Source: Candidatus Poribacteria bacterium (GTDB taxonomy: Bacteria; Poribacteria; WGA-4E; WGA-3G). Taken from it: a stretch of 45,697 nucleotides of DNA. A program made the translations under genes and the position numbers. The stretch lies in the NCBI GenBank assembly GCA_009839975.1, contig VXOP01000113.1, positions 1 through 45,697 of the forward strand, written 5' to 3'. Positions 26,177-35,514 of this stretch are shown here, piece by piece (positions within the stretch are counted from its first letter, which is position 1; the number at the start of each line of letters is the position of its first letter). The notes beneath the pieces are model-generated. The model was not told the origin of the DNA. It saw nothing but the letters and a program-made list of their open reading frames with translations, and did not search any database.

Positions 26177-26980
26177 TTATTGCCTACTCTTCGCTTGACC
26201 CTTATATTGAAGTTGATATAGTCGATAATAGATGCCTCCCTTTTGTAGCAATTCATTATGATTACCTGTCTCGCGTATCTCACCACGGTGCATTACAATA
26301 ATCCTGTCGGCATTTTGGATTGTAGAGAGTCTGTGTGCAATAACGACGGATGTCCGATCTCGCATCAGACGGCTGAGTGCATCTTCAATCAGTAGTTCCG
26401 TTTCTGTGTCAACGCTTGATGTGGCTTCATCCAGAACCAAGATGCTGGGGTCGGATGCTAATGCACGTGCAAATGCGACTAACTGTTTCTGTCCTACGGA
26501 TAACCCGGCTCCATCCTCCTTAATCTCTGTGCTATAGACATCGGGCATTTTCTGGACGAAACGGTCTAAATGTACATCTTTTGAGGCGTTTATTATCTGT
26601 TTATCTGTTATTGTGGTATCTCCTAAACTGATATTACGTTCAATTGAATCAGAGAATAGGAATATATTCTGTTGCACAATACTGATGGCATTACGTAGTT
26701 CTTCCAAATTCATCTTTTGGATGTCCACACCGTCAATCAGTATTTGTCCTTTGTTAATCTCATAGAATCGGCACAACAGATTGATGATGGTTGTTTTACC
26801 TGCCCCTGTATGTCCAACAAGTGCTACTTTTTCCCCCGGTTTAACCCTGAACGATACATCTCTTAAGACATAATCTTCGTCATTGTATGCAAACCAGACG
26901 TTTTTGAACTCTATCTCACCCTTGAGTGTATCAATTCCACGTTTATCGGTGGTTGAGACGATACTCGGTTCTGTATCCAT
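26177..26980 (-). CDS. ABC exporter nucleotide-binding half (split from 26984)
   Basis: 267 aa from ATG 26980; a TTG one codon earlier is also possible. Motifs: Walker [10 protein letters not shown]-loop IVQQNIFLF, signature LSVGQKQL, Walker [13 protein letters not shown] and the switch His IAHRLS, so this ATPase site is canonical. It continues in the same frame as the preceding transmembrane protein with only a TAG between (ERIF-TAG-LMDTEP). In ordinary exporters this linker reads close to ERIFELLDTEP, so the TAG probably replaced a Glu codon. The half could be made by reinitiation right at the stop, or the gene may be broken. It would be the consensus-site subunit of a heterodimer with the gene at 28000. 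Confidence 0.85.
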   Translation of the reverse strand: MDTEPSIVSTTDKRGIDTLKGEIEFKNVWFAYNDEDYVLRDVSFRVKPGEKVALVGHTGAGKTTIINLLCRFYEINKGQILIDGVDIQKMNLEELRNAISIVQQNIFLFSDSIERNISLGDTTITDKQIINASKDVHLDRFVQKMPDVYSTEIKEDGAGLSVGQKQLVAFARALASDPSILVLDEATSSVDTETELLIEDALSRLMRDRTSVVIAHRLSTIQNADRIIVMHRGEIRETGNHNELLQKGGIYYRLYQLQYKGQAKSRQ

Positions 26981-26983
26981 CAA

Positions 26984-27985
26984 CTAAAATATCCGCTCTG
27001 ATGATGCCATTGCATTTTGGAAGATTGTGTATTTCTCGCTGAGTTCGCGGATGGGCCAAAAGAACCTTTCTGCTAGTTGGATGAACGCCACTAATGTGCC
27101 AAACGTCAGCGCATTCTGAACAATCTGTCCGCCGCCATACCAGATAATAACTGCAGTGGCAAGAGATGCCGTAACTTCAATTAGTGGATGGAAGATAGAA
27201 AAGTAAAAAATACTCCGAAGGTTTGCTGCCAAGTATCTTCGGTTTCGTTCGTTAAAGCGGAGATGACTACGGTGTTCTTGTGCAAACAGTTTCATCGTTG
27301 TCATACCGACTATGTTTTCTTGCAAGAAGGCGTTGATGCGTGCATACTGTTTGCGTTGTTCACGAAAAGCGCGCCGTGAGTAGATTTGATAAACGAGTGT
27401 TGCACCAAAGATTATCGGTATAACAGTAAACGCAACACACGCAAGTTGCCAGTTGTAGATCAGCATTGCTACCACAATCCCTAGAATACTCAACAGATTA
27501 CCGAAGGATGTAATGACTCCTGAGGTAAAGAGTTCGTTAAGAACTTGCACATCACCCATCACACGCGTCATCAGACGTCCCACCGGGTTCTTGTCAAAAT
27601 ACTGCACATCCAAACGTTGTAGATGTGAGAATAGCGTCTGGCGGAGATCACGCATCACATGTTGTCCGACCATTAACTGCCGGTATTCCTCAAAATAGGC
27701 AAAGATAAACTCACCTATCAAACTCAGGAGAAACAAACCTGCAAAGATACTCAGACCGTCTAATTCACCCGGAATAATATGTTGATCAATAGCCATCTGA
27801 ATGATAACGGGACCGGCTAAACGGGATAGTGTCGTGCCTATCATAAAGATAGCGATGACGAGTAATTGAAATCTGTACGGTTTGAGGTATTGAATCAGTC
27901 GCTTCATTAAGACTCGGTCATACACTTTTCCGAGTTCTTGTTCCTCGTCGCTATATTCATGGAGTTCTCTACCCATTCCAAACAT
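26984..27985 (-). CDS. ABC exporter transmembrane half (ends at in-frame TAG)
   Basis: 333 aa, ATG preceded by AAGGA. After a cytoplasmic start (GRELHEYSDEEQELGKVYDR) it has the six-helix exporter fold, with RLIQYLKPYRFQLLVIAIFMIGT, the conserved coupling segment LQRLDVQYFDKNPVGRLMTRVMGDV, and FNERNRRYLAANLR. It ends ASSERIF then TAG, exactly where the linker to the ATPase domain begins; the ATPase follows in frame at 26980. Its start is 14 bases after the stop of the other exporter gene, so the two are an operon. The expected product is one subunit of a heterodimeric exporter for drugs, lipids or peptides. Confidence 0.88.
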   Translation of the reverse strand: MFGMGRELHEYSDEEQELGKVYDRVLMKRLIQYLKPYRFQLLVIAIFMIGTTLSRLAGPVIIQMAIDQHIIPGELDGLSIFAGLFLLSLIGEFIFAYFEEYRQLMVGQHVMRDLRQTLFSHLQRLDVQYFDKNPVGRLMTRVMGDVQVLNELFTSGVITSFGNLLSILGIVVAMLIYNWQLACVAFTVIPIIFGATLVYQIYSRRAFREQRKQYARINAFLQENIVGMTTMKLFAQEHRSHLRFNERNRRYLAANLRSIFYFSIFHPLIEVTASLATAVIIWYGGGQIVQNALTFGTLVAFIQLAERFFWPIRELSEKYTIFQNAMASSERIF

Positions 27986-27999
27986 CTTGATATTTCCTT

Positions 28000-29763
28000 C
28001 TATAGTTCCTCAAGTTCATCCTGCAACAGTTGTGTTTCATAGATTCCAGCGTATATTCCGTTTTTGTTCAGCAATTGATCGTGCGTGCCCGATTCGACGA
28101 TGCTTCCATCATTTAGGACGACGATGTTATCTGCTGCCTTTACTGTTGATATCCTGTGTGAGATGAGGATAGTTGTCCGATCCTTCATTATCTCGTCAAG
28201 TCGGTTGAGTATTGTGTCTTCTGTCTGTGTATCAACATTCGTAAAGGCATCATCAAGTATAAGAATTTTGGGTTTAATTAGGATGGCTCTGGCAAGTGCA
28301 CTACGTTGACGTTGTCCGCCAGAAATCGTAATTCCGCGTTCACCGAGAAAGGTTTGTAGACCGTCAGGGAATTCCTCAATCTGTGATAGCAGATCAGATG
28401 TGTGTGCAGCAGCCTTTATCTCTTCGTCATCGGGTGTCTCAACGCCATAAGCGATGTTATTCCGTAGATAGTCTGAAAACAGGAACGGTTCCTGCTCTAC
28501 AAAGCCTATATTAGAACGCAGCACGTTTAAGGGTATATCCTGTATATCTACACCGTCAATATAGATAGTGCCTCGTTCTGATTGTCGGATGCGCGGGATA
28601 AGATTAACGAGTGTGGATTTTCCTGAACCTGTTCCCCCAACAATCGCGAGCGTTGTTCCACGTTTAACCCTCAAATTGACGTTTTTTAACACAGGGGGAC
28701 CGCCGTTGTAAGCAAAGTTAAGGTTTCGGAATTCTATCTCTCCTTTGATGTTTTTTATATTCCATTTGACAGTTTTACCATCAATTATCTCAGGTTCTTC
28801 ATTGAGAATAGTATTGAACCGATTCATTGATGCTGCACCCCGTTCAAATGTGTTAACAATAAACCCCAGCATTATCATCGGACGGACCATCATCATAAGA
28901 TATGCGTTGAAAGCGATAAATTCACCGAACGTTATCTCCTGTTGAATGACGAGAAGTCCTCCCATCCAGAGAAGAACTACTCTACCAATGCCAGGGAGAA
29001 ATCGGAACAACGGAAAGAAAAAACTCATCAAGCGAATCTGTTTATGATTACTGTTGACAAATTCCTGATTGAGTTCCCTAAAATGTTCTACTTCATTGGC
29101 TTCAAGTGTGTATGCTTTAACCACACGAACACCGGATAGGTTCTCCTGAACCTTTGTATTCATCACAGAGAATGCTTCTTGAATCCCTTCATAGTGCGTA
29201 TGAAGACGTTTTCCAAGCAATCGGATGATTATCGCAAGTATCGGATACGGTAACAGTGCAACCAGTGTTAGTGTGACATCAATCTGTAGCATAATGACGA
29301 GTGCCAGACCGAAAAACACGATTGCATCGGCAGTATACATGATTGCACTGCTTAGGACCATGCGAATAGCGTTGAGGTCGCTGGTTGCTCTTGTCATCAA
29401 GTCGCCGGTGCGGACATTGTCATAGTAAGAGGCTGATAGTTTTTGTAGATGAAGGAAAAAGTCGGCGCGAAGATGAAACTCAATTTTTCTGGCGACACCC
29501 TGAATGGTACGTCTCTGGAAAAAACGGATAATACCCCCAACAAGAGCAACACCGAAAATAAGCGCAGCAAAGAACAGAATCCTACCACTTGAGAGTGTGA
29601 TATTTGTGTCTCTAAAACCGCGCTCTAACGCATCAAATACTGCCTGCAAAATCATAGGACTAATCAGCAGAAGTCCATTCGTTATCAGAACAAGAATGAA
29701 ACTCAATATGATGGTGTATTGGTAACGTATAACGTATTTTTTGAGACCGAATAGACTGCGAAT
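28000..29763 (-). CDS. ABC exporter, degenerate-site subunit, probable ATT start
   Basis: 587 aa if started at ATT 29763, nine bases after GGAGG, giving (M)RSLFGLKKYVIRYQYTIILSF, a normal exporter N-terminus. No ATG, GTG or TTG exists in frame between the upstream TGA and the TTG at 29706, which lacks a ribosome site and would cut into the first helix. Transmembrane domain: LQKLSASYYDNVRTGDLMTRATSDL. ATPase: Walker A GGTGSGKS, signature ISGGQRQR, then ILILDDAFTNVD, where the catalytic Glu is Asp, and a normal switch His (ISHRIS). This Asp is typical of the non-hydrolysing site in heterodimeric exporters such as LmrCD and TM287/288. Its partner follows 14 bases downstream. Confidence 0.88.
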   Translation of the reverse strand: MRSLFGLKKYVIRYQYTIILSFILVLITNGLLLISPMILQAVFDALERGFRDTNITLSSGRILFFAALIFGVALVGGIIRFFQRRTIQGVARKIEFHLRADFFLHLQKLSASYYDNVRTGDLMTRATSDLNAIRMVLSSAIMYTADAIVFFGLALVIMLQIDVTLTLVALLPYPILAIIIRLLGKRLHTHYEGIQEAFSVMNTKVQENLSGVRVVKAYTLEANEVEHFRELNQEFVNSNHKQIRLMSFFFPLFRFLPGIGRVVLLWMGGLLVIQQEITFGEFIAFNAYLMMMVRPMIMLGFIVNTFERGAASMNRFNTILNEEPEIIDGKTVKWNIKNIKGEIEFRNLNFAYNGGPPVLKNVNLRVKRGTTLAIVGGTGSGKSTLVNLIPRIRQSERGTIYIDGVDIQDIPLNVLRSNIGFVEQEPFLFSDYLRNNIAYGVETPDDEEIKAAAHTSDLLSQIEEFPDGLQTFLGERGITISGGQRQRSALARAILIKPKILILDDAFTNVDTQTEDTILNRLDEIMKDRTTILISHRISTVKAADNIVVLNDGSIVESGTHDQLLNKNGIYAGIYETQLLQDELEEL

Positions 29764-29826
29764 GGCGGGTTTCCTCCAGAAAATAGTCTGACCTATTCTG
29801 TGAGCAGAACAGGTAATACGTTTTGA

Positions 29827-30105
29827 CGTGAAATTCGGAATGTTGTTTACTCAAGCTTTACAGATGATCTGTTTGACGTTGACGTTGGACTGCCCACAGA
29901 GGGATACCCAAATGACGTCCTCGCTTCAGCAAGGGATATTCCACCCGGCGACACAGGGCAAATTCGCCACCAGTTCACCCATGGACAGAAATTTAGGTTA
30001 GGAGCAACGGGCAATTGGTTCTGTGAGAAGGGGAGCACTAACGCATTTCTTGCGCGGATTTCTGTCGTGCCAACTGAAACAGAGGAAACAGAAGAATCGT
30101 TGTAA
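29827..30105 (+). pseudogene. Remnant of a gene (3' fragment, no start codon)
   Basis: An open frame with protein-like sequence runs from a TGA (29824) to TAA (30103-30105), 92 codons without ATG, GTG or TTG near its beginning. It includes DVDVGLPTEGYPNDVLASAR, DIPPGDTGQIRHQF and ATGNWFCEKGSTNAFLARIS, ending in an acidic tail (ETEETEESL). Upstream of the TGA the same frame reads VSRTGNTF, so the TGA may be an inactivating mutation. I do not know the family. It lies opposite and upstream of the ABC operon. The minus-strand 99-aa ORF across it is a shadow. Confidence 0.45.
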
Positions 30106-30298
30106 AATAAAAATGGGTAAACTCGGCAAAATTTAATGAAGATCAAAATTTAGCTGATTTTCATAGATTTCTTTACCTCAAATATGTTATCATTGTGAAA
30201 TTGATCATGAATATTGCCGTTTTGTAGGTATTTGCCTAACTCAGAATATCCTCAAGCATTGGTGGTTGATGTTAATTACACAATGTGAAGGAGAAACT

Positions 30299-33190
30299 AT
30301 GCAACATTCCTATTTCTGTTTTCGTGTTCTGGTTTTTCTGTGCGTGCTAAGTTTTTTGAATATCTGCCATGCGAACAATCTGAGCGATGATGAAAAGATT
30401 AAATTCTTTAACTTTCAAGTGAAACCTATTCTGAAGGAGAAATGTCTAAAATGCCACGGTGGTGGTACTGAAATTCACGGTGGACTTGAATTGACAAGTC
30501 GGGAAAAAATTCTTGAAGGCGGACATTACGGTCCTGCAGTATCGTTAAAAAAACCTACTGATAGTTTCTTGCTTGAGATGGTCGGGTATGGTCAAGAAAC
30601 AACTCAAATGCCACCGGATGATAGGTTAGATGATGAATCGCTTGAGATATTAGCAAAGTGGATTAAGTTAGGTCTCCCCTACCCCGTCCAAGATATTGAT
30701 GCTGAAACGACACTTCAAAACGATTCTGATTATTGGGCGTATCGTCCGTTAAAACGTCCTCAAGTACCATCGGTGCATTCATCTGAATGGGTCAAAAATC
30801 CAATTGATGCCTTTATCCTCTCAAAATTGGAGAAGCAGGGATTTAACCCAGCTGAACCTGTGAGTAAATTGTCTCTTATACGCCGCGTATACTATGATCT
30901 CACAGGATTACCACCTTCACCAGAAGCGGTAGATGCTTTTGTCAATAACGCATCTCCTGATGCTTATGAAACACTAATTAATGAACTCTTGAAGTCGCAA
31001 CGATATGGGGAAAAGTGGGGAAGACACTGGCTTGACCTTGTTCGGTATGCAGAGACAAACGGATATGAGCGCGATTCAGACAAACCGTATGTGTGGCGGT
31101 ATAGAGATTATGTTATTGAGGCATTTAACAAAGATAAACCGTATGATGAATTTCTCAAGGAGCAACTTGCAGGTGATGAACTTGATTCCGTAACACCTGA
31201 GAGAATCATTGCCACTGGCTATCATCGACTCGGTGTTTGGGACGATGAACCTGCAGATAGAAAACTCGCTCGTTACGACTATCTTGACGATATTGTTTCT
31301 ACGACAGGACAGGTAATGCTTGGTATGACAATCGGTTGTGCCAGATGTCACGACCATAAAATTGATCCCATTTCAACAAAAGATTATTACAGTATTCTTG
31401 CGTTTTTTCATGACATTGTCCCACACAACCGAGGAACACTTGTTGATATTGGCACACCAGAACAACAGGCGGAACGGAATAGACAGCTCTCAGAAAAACG
31501 ACTTGCTGAAGAAAAATTTAAGGATAAACTCTTTCCAATACAGGAAAACATTAAAATTGAACTTTCAAATATCCATCCTGAACCGATCACTCCAGAAACA
31601 GGGACATCTTCAATTCGGGAATTGACATACCGCTTCTATCGCGACAACTATGAACAGTTTCCTATTGATTTTGATGTTCTTGAACCCTCTGCTGAAGGCA
31701 GACTATTTAGCAATCTTTTCTCGCTTGCTACAGCGAGTAGAAAGAAGAACATAGGCATAGTTTTTGAAGGAACTTTACAAGTTCCAGAGGATGCCATTTA
31801 TACGTTTCATATAAAACTCAGAGGCGAGTGTAGGTTAATTCTCAACGGTCTTAAAGCTGCTGATCTGATTGGTGAACGCAATGTAGAAATTGCACTCAAA
31901 CAAGGGGATTCGTCGCTTCGTCTTGAGTACTTCAACAAAGATTTGGATAATCCACAGCTTGATGTAATGTGGACTGGACCGAACTTTAAGAATCGACCAC
32001 TTTCAACGAAAACGACAATCAATTTTGATAAGTTGCTAAAAACACACACAGAACATTTCAATGCAAACGCACCGCTGAAGGCTTTAGTGGACAAGTATAA
32101 TGAAGTGAAAAAACAACGTGATGAACGCCGTCGTCAACGTGTGCCTTATGAACATCATGCTTTAGCAATTTCAGAAAGTGGCAAGACACCAACCCACATT
32201 CTTCGTCGTGGCAATCCTCATCTTATTGGACGAGAGGTAAAACCTGCATTTCCTGCTGTTCTGAATTCATCTACTGTAGAAATACCACCACTTCCTAAGG
32301 GTGTAAAATCATCTGGTAAACGTCGTGTTTTTGCTGAATGGGTTGCTAGTGCTGAAAACCCGCTAACGGCACGTGTGATGGTAAATCGTATCTGGCAACA
32401 TCACTTCGGCAGAGGAATTGTGCGAACAACAAACGACTTCGGTCAGTTCGGGACAACACCGACACATCCTGAACTCCTTGACTGGCTCGCGTCTGAGTTC
32501 ATTGCCTCTGGGTGGCGGGTTAAAGTTATGCATAAATTGATAATGACATCCAACACTTATTTGATGTCATCTCAGAACAACACAAAATATATTCAACAGG
32601 ATCCAAACAATAACCTATTTTGGCGATTCAACATGCGACGGTTGTCTGCTGAAGAGATTCGGGACTCAGTTCTCAGGATTTCTGGAAAACTCAATCTCAA
32701 AATGAGTGGACCGAGTGTTTTTCCTGAAATACCGAAAGAAGTGTTGGCGACATCTTCCAGACCAGGAGCAGTTTGGGGAAAATCATCTCCTGATGAGGCA
32801 AACCGTCGTAGTATTTATGTGAAGGTGAAACGGTCGTTGCTTGTTCCCATTCTGAACCAGTTTGATCAGGCAAATACTGATTCCACATGTCCTGTACGTT
32901 TTTCCACAACGGTCCCTACACAGTCGCTGACAATGCTCAATGGAAAATTTATCAATGACCAAGCAATCGCTTTTGCAAACAGGATACGATTGGAAGGTGG
33001 TGAGTCCACCGCTGAACGTGTGCAATTCGGACTTCGACTTGTGCTATGTCGTGAACCAGAACCTGCTGAGATTCAAAAGGCATTGACATTCATACAAGAA
33101 TTGCAGCGAGAAGACGTTAGTTCAGAAGTTGCCCTTGAACGGTTTGCATTATTAGCACTAAATTTAAACGAATTTATCTTTTTAGATTAA
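30299..33190 (+). CDS. Planctomycete-type cytochrome c / DUF1549 / DUF1553 protein
   Basis: 963 aa from the ATG at 30299, six bases after AAGGAG; the track's earlier TTG has no ribosome site. A signal peptide (FRVLVFLCVLSFLNICHA) gives export. Residues about 38-130 form the PSCyt1 domain with one heme-binding CLKCH (49-53) and MPPDDRLDDESLEILAKWI. DUF1549 follows (NPIDAFILSKLEKQGFNPA, RVYYDLTGLPPSPEAVDAF, RYGEKWGRHWLDLVRYAE, GCARCHDHKIDPIS, a second CxxCH). A PA14-like segment lies at about 480-560 (FEGTLQVPEDAIYTFHIKLRG), then DUF1553 (RVMVNRIWQHHFGRGIV, DFGQFGTTPTHPELLDWLA). The biochemical role of this family is not established, though it is usually paired with DUF1501, as here. Confidence 0.93.
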   Translation: MQHSYFCFRVLVFLCVLSFLNICHANNLSDDEKIKFFNFQVKPILKEKCLKCHGGGTEIHGGLELTSREKILEGGHYGPAVSLKKPTDSFLLEMVGYGQETTQMPPDDRLDDESLEILAKWIKLGLPYPVQDIDAETTLQNDSDYWAYRPLKRPQVPSVHSSEWVKNPIDAFILSKLEKQGFNPAEPVSKLSLIRRVYYDLTGLPPSPEAVDAFVNNASPDAYETLINELLKSQRYGEKWGRHWLDLVRYAETNGYERDSDKPYVWRYRDYVIEAFNKDKPYDEFLKEQLAGDELDSVTPERIIATGYHRLGVWDDEPADRKLARYDYLDDIVSTTGQVMLGMTIGCARCHDHKIDPISTKDYYSILAFFHDIVPHNRGTLVDIGTPEQQAERNRQLSEKRLAEEKFKDKLFPIQENIKIELSNIHPEPITPETGTSSIRELTYRFYRDNYEQFPIDFDVLEPSAEGRLFSNLFSLATASRKKNIGIVFEGTLQVPEDAIYTFHIKLRGECRLILNGLKAADLIGERNVEIALKQGDSSLRLEYFNKDLDNPQLDVMWTGPNFKNRPLSTKTTINFDKLLKTHTEHFNANAPLKALVDKYNEVKKQRDERRRQRVPYEHHALAISESGKTPTHILRRGNPHLIGREVKPAFPAVLNSSTVEIPPLPKGVKSSGKRRVFAEWVASAENPLTARVMVNRIWQHHFGRGIVRTTNDFGQFGTTPTHPELLDWLASEFIASGWRVKVMHKLIMTSNTYLMSSQNNTKYIQQDPNNNLFWRFNMRRLSAEEIRDSVLRISGKLNLKMSGPSVFPEIPKEVLATSSRPGAVWGKSSPDEANRRSIYVKVKRSLLVPILNQFDQANTDSTCPVRFSTTVPTQSLTMLNGKFINDQAIAFANRIRLEGGESTAERVQFGLRLVLCREPEPAEIQKALTFIQELQREDVSSEVALERFALLALNLNEFIFLD

Positions 33191-33241
33191 AACAATCTGG
33201 TTTAAAGTATTGTAGAGCTTCTAAGATCGGAGATTAACTAT

Positions 33242-34735
33242 ATGAGAGGTCGATCTAAGTTAAAAACAGGAACAGATTCACCAAGTAATTTCTGTGGTCA
33301 AACTCGTAGAGAATTTATCGGAAATATTGCTGGTGGGTTTGCATCGCTTGCGTTGACAGGATTATTGTCCACTGATGGCTTCCTTGATTCACAAGCGATT
33401 GCATCAGATGGTGTAACACCCTATCAAAATCCACTTGCGCCTAAAGTTTCACATTTCAACTCAAAAGCGAAACACGTGATTTTCTTGTTCATGTATGGTG
33501 GTCCAAGCCATGTGGATATCTTTGACTACAAACCGAAGTTGTTTGAACTCAACGATAAAACCGTTCAAGTCAAGACAAAAGGCCGTGGTGGTGAAAGGTC
33601 ACAAGGACGTATCGTAGGTCCCAAATGGGAGTTCAAGCAGTATGGAGCATCGGGTCAATGGGTCTCAGGACTATTTCCCTACGTGGCAACTTGTGTTGAC
33701 GACATCGCCTTTATCAAATCAATGACTGCTGATTCACCCTTGCATGGATCTGCTATGCTGATGATGAACGCAGGACGAGTTCTAAGCGGACATCCATCAC
33801 TCGGGTCTTGGGTAAACTATGGTCTTGGTAGTGAAAACGAGAATCTACCTGGTTATGTAGTGATGCTTGATAGAACTGGTGGACCAATTAGCGGTGCGAA
33901 AAACTGGAGTTCTGGGTATATGCCTGCAGTCTATCAAGGTACAGTTTTTCGTTCAGAAGGCACACCTGTTCTCAATTTGGAGCGTCCAGGAGACATTAGC
34001 CAAAATGAACAACGTAAGCTTCTTGATTACCTGCGCGATTTTAATACGACACACCTTTCAAAGCATACTGACAATACAGATCTTGCTGCGCGAATTTCCA
34101 GTTATGAGTTAGCATTTAAGATGCAATCTGCAGCACCAGAGGCAGTAAATTTGGATAGTGAGCCAGAACACATCAAAGAACTTTATGGACTCAATGAAAA
34201 GGCGACAGAGGAATATGGTACAAAATGTCTTTTGGCAAGACGCTTAGTTGAACGTGGTGTACGCTTCATTCAACTCTACTCTGGAGGTGCTCACAATGAT
34301 GCAAATTGGGATGCTCACGGTGACATTCAGAGAAATCATAATAAGCATGCGAAAGCCACTGATAAACCAATTGCTGGATTGTTAAAAGACTTAAAACAAC
34401 GTGGCTTGCTTGAGGAGACACTTGTTGTATGGGGTGGTGAATTTGGCAGACAACCGACAGCAGAATATGCCGAAGGCACAGGACGTGACCACAACTCTTA
34501 TGGCTTCACTATGTGGATGGCAGGAGGTGGAGTCAAAGGTGGGATTAGCGTTGGTGAAACAGATGAACTTGGTAGCACTGCTGTTACGGATCCATTTCAT
34601 GTGAGACACTTACATGCAACAATTCTACATCAACTTGGAATTGACCCGAACCAACTCACCTACTTCCACAGTGGGTTAGAACAAAAACTTGTCGGCGTTG
34701 AAGGTGCAGAGCCAATTTGGCAAGTTATCAGTTAA
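33242..34735 (+). CDS. Tat-exported DUF1501 (alkaline-phosphatase-fold) protein
   Basis: 497 aa, ATG 51 bases after the DUF1549/DUF1553 stop with GGAG upstream. Residues 20-45 are a twin-arginine signal (TRREFIGNIAGGFASLALTG), so it is exported folded. The mature domain is DUF1501, related to the sulfatase/alkaline phosphatase superfamily: HVIFLFMYGGPSHVDIFDYKP, FIKSMTADSPLHGSAMLMMNAG, HPSLGSWVNYGLGSEN, FIQLYSGGAHNDANWDAH, VVWGGEFGRQPTAE, GRDHNSYGFTMWMAGGGVKGG. Metal-ligand Asp/His positions look intact. It is cotranscribed with the preceding gene, a pairing typical of Planctomycetes and Poribacteria. The substrate is unknown. Confidence 0.94.
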   Translation: MRGRSKLKTGTDSPSNFCGQTRREFIGNIAGGFASLALTGLLSTDGFLDSQAIASDGVTPYQNPLAPKVSHFNSKAKHVIFLFMYGGPSHVDIFDYKPKLFELNDKTVQVKTKGRGGERSQGRIVGPKWEFKQYGASGQWVSGLFPYVATCVDDIAFIKSMTADSPLHGSAMLMMNAGRVLSGHPSLGSWVNYGLGSENENLPGYVVMLDRTGGPISGAKNWSSGYMPAVYQGTVFRSEGTPVLNLERPGDISQNEQRKLLDYLRDFNTTHLSKHTDNTDLAARISSYELAFKMQSAAPEAVNLDSEPEHIKELYGLNEKATEEYGTKCLLARRLVERGVRFIQLYSGGAHNDANWDAHGDIQRNHNKHAKATDKPIAGLLKDLKQRGLLEETLVVWGGEFGRQPTAEYAEGTGRDHNSYGFTMWMAGGGVKGGISVGETDELGSTAVTDPFHVRHLHATILHQLGIDPNQLTYFHSGLEQKLVGVEGAEPIWQVIS

Positions 34736-35058
34736 TTAACTAAACCAAGCTTGTAAAATTACCAGTTTCAGAAGATTATTATCTTTTTAACGCTAAATGT
34801 GCGTTTGTCATCTTGTTTTGTCTTTAGTCCGATAGAGATGATGTGTTTATTGCACAACGGCGTCCACGTCTTTTGAGTTCTGTAGGTAGGTGCGATAGCC
34901 TTATCGCACTTGATTTACCCTAATCCGCTTCATTGAAGATTTTCGCGTAGGATCCGGCAGAATGCCGCGTGGTAGAATGCGCGTGGTAGAATGCGCGTAT
35001 GGCATTCTACATGATTCTACATGATTCTACATGATTCTGCATTGATCAGGATATCGCC

Positions 35059-35106
35059 AAATCAACGGTATGAATCATGGCGAATGCCATGCGCGCATTC
35101 GCCCAA
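35059..35106. repeat. 48-bp dispersed module, copy 2
   Basis: It matches 22998-23045 in 47 of 48 bases. Here it is not inside a TATAGTGAAC MITE but between short tandem repeats and a GTGCAATTAGG palindrome, showing that the module moves or recombines separately. Confidence 0.75.
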
Positions 35107-35305
35107 TGACATTCCCCTCCTACCGGCCTGGGAACACCACTAAATTGACACATAAGGTGCAATTAGGATATCGCACCATAGACGTCAATTTACTGATTAA
35201 CGTTTGTACTTCTGATATACCTTTCGCCCCTCTGGGGCTTGCTCTTGGCGGGAACAACGCTTGCTATACACCTTTCGCCTCTCCGAGGCTTTGGAAAACT
35301 ATCTC

Positions 35306-35380
35306 AGCACCAGAGGTGCGACAGGTGTATAGAATATACGTTCTATAAGAAACAAAGCACCAGAGGTGCGACAGGTGTAT
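35306..35380. repeat. Two exact 25-bp direct repeats, 50 bp apart
   Basis: AGCACCAGAGGTGCGACAGG... (25 bases) occurs at 35306-35330 and 35356-35380. The 25-base spacer includes a short ATAC/GTAT palindrome (GAATATACGTTC). The partly complementary CTATACACCTTTCGCCTCT lies just upstream at 35264. With two copies and no further units this is not a CRISPR array. Confidence 0.7.
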
Positions 35381-35489
35381 GGCATAAATTTGAGATTACA
35401 AATCCTCCAGGAAAAGACATTCTCTTAAATTGACGCCTATTGTGCAATTAGGATATCGCACCTACCGGGTTTGAGATATTGAGAATTAC

Positions 35490-35514
35490 CGAATTAAAAA
35501 CTTAATCTTCATAC
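35490..35514. repeat. 25-bp dispersed repeat, copy 2
   Basis: CGAATTAAAAACTTAATCTTCATAC matches 4028-4052 in 24 of 25 bases. Confidence 0.55.

Noticed and set aside
29847-30146. 99-aa minus-strand ORF
   Set aside because: The plus strand of the same region reads as a far more protein-like fragment.
35306-35380. CRISPR-like pair of 25-base repeats with a 25-base spacer
   Set aside because: Only two units, no cas genes, and the spacer is itself repeat-like.
35070-35433. ORFs of 92 and 64 aa in the repeat region
   Set aside because: Their sequence is made of intergenic repeats (GTGCAATTAGG, 25-base repeats), with no ribosome site.
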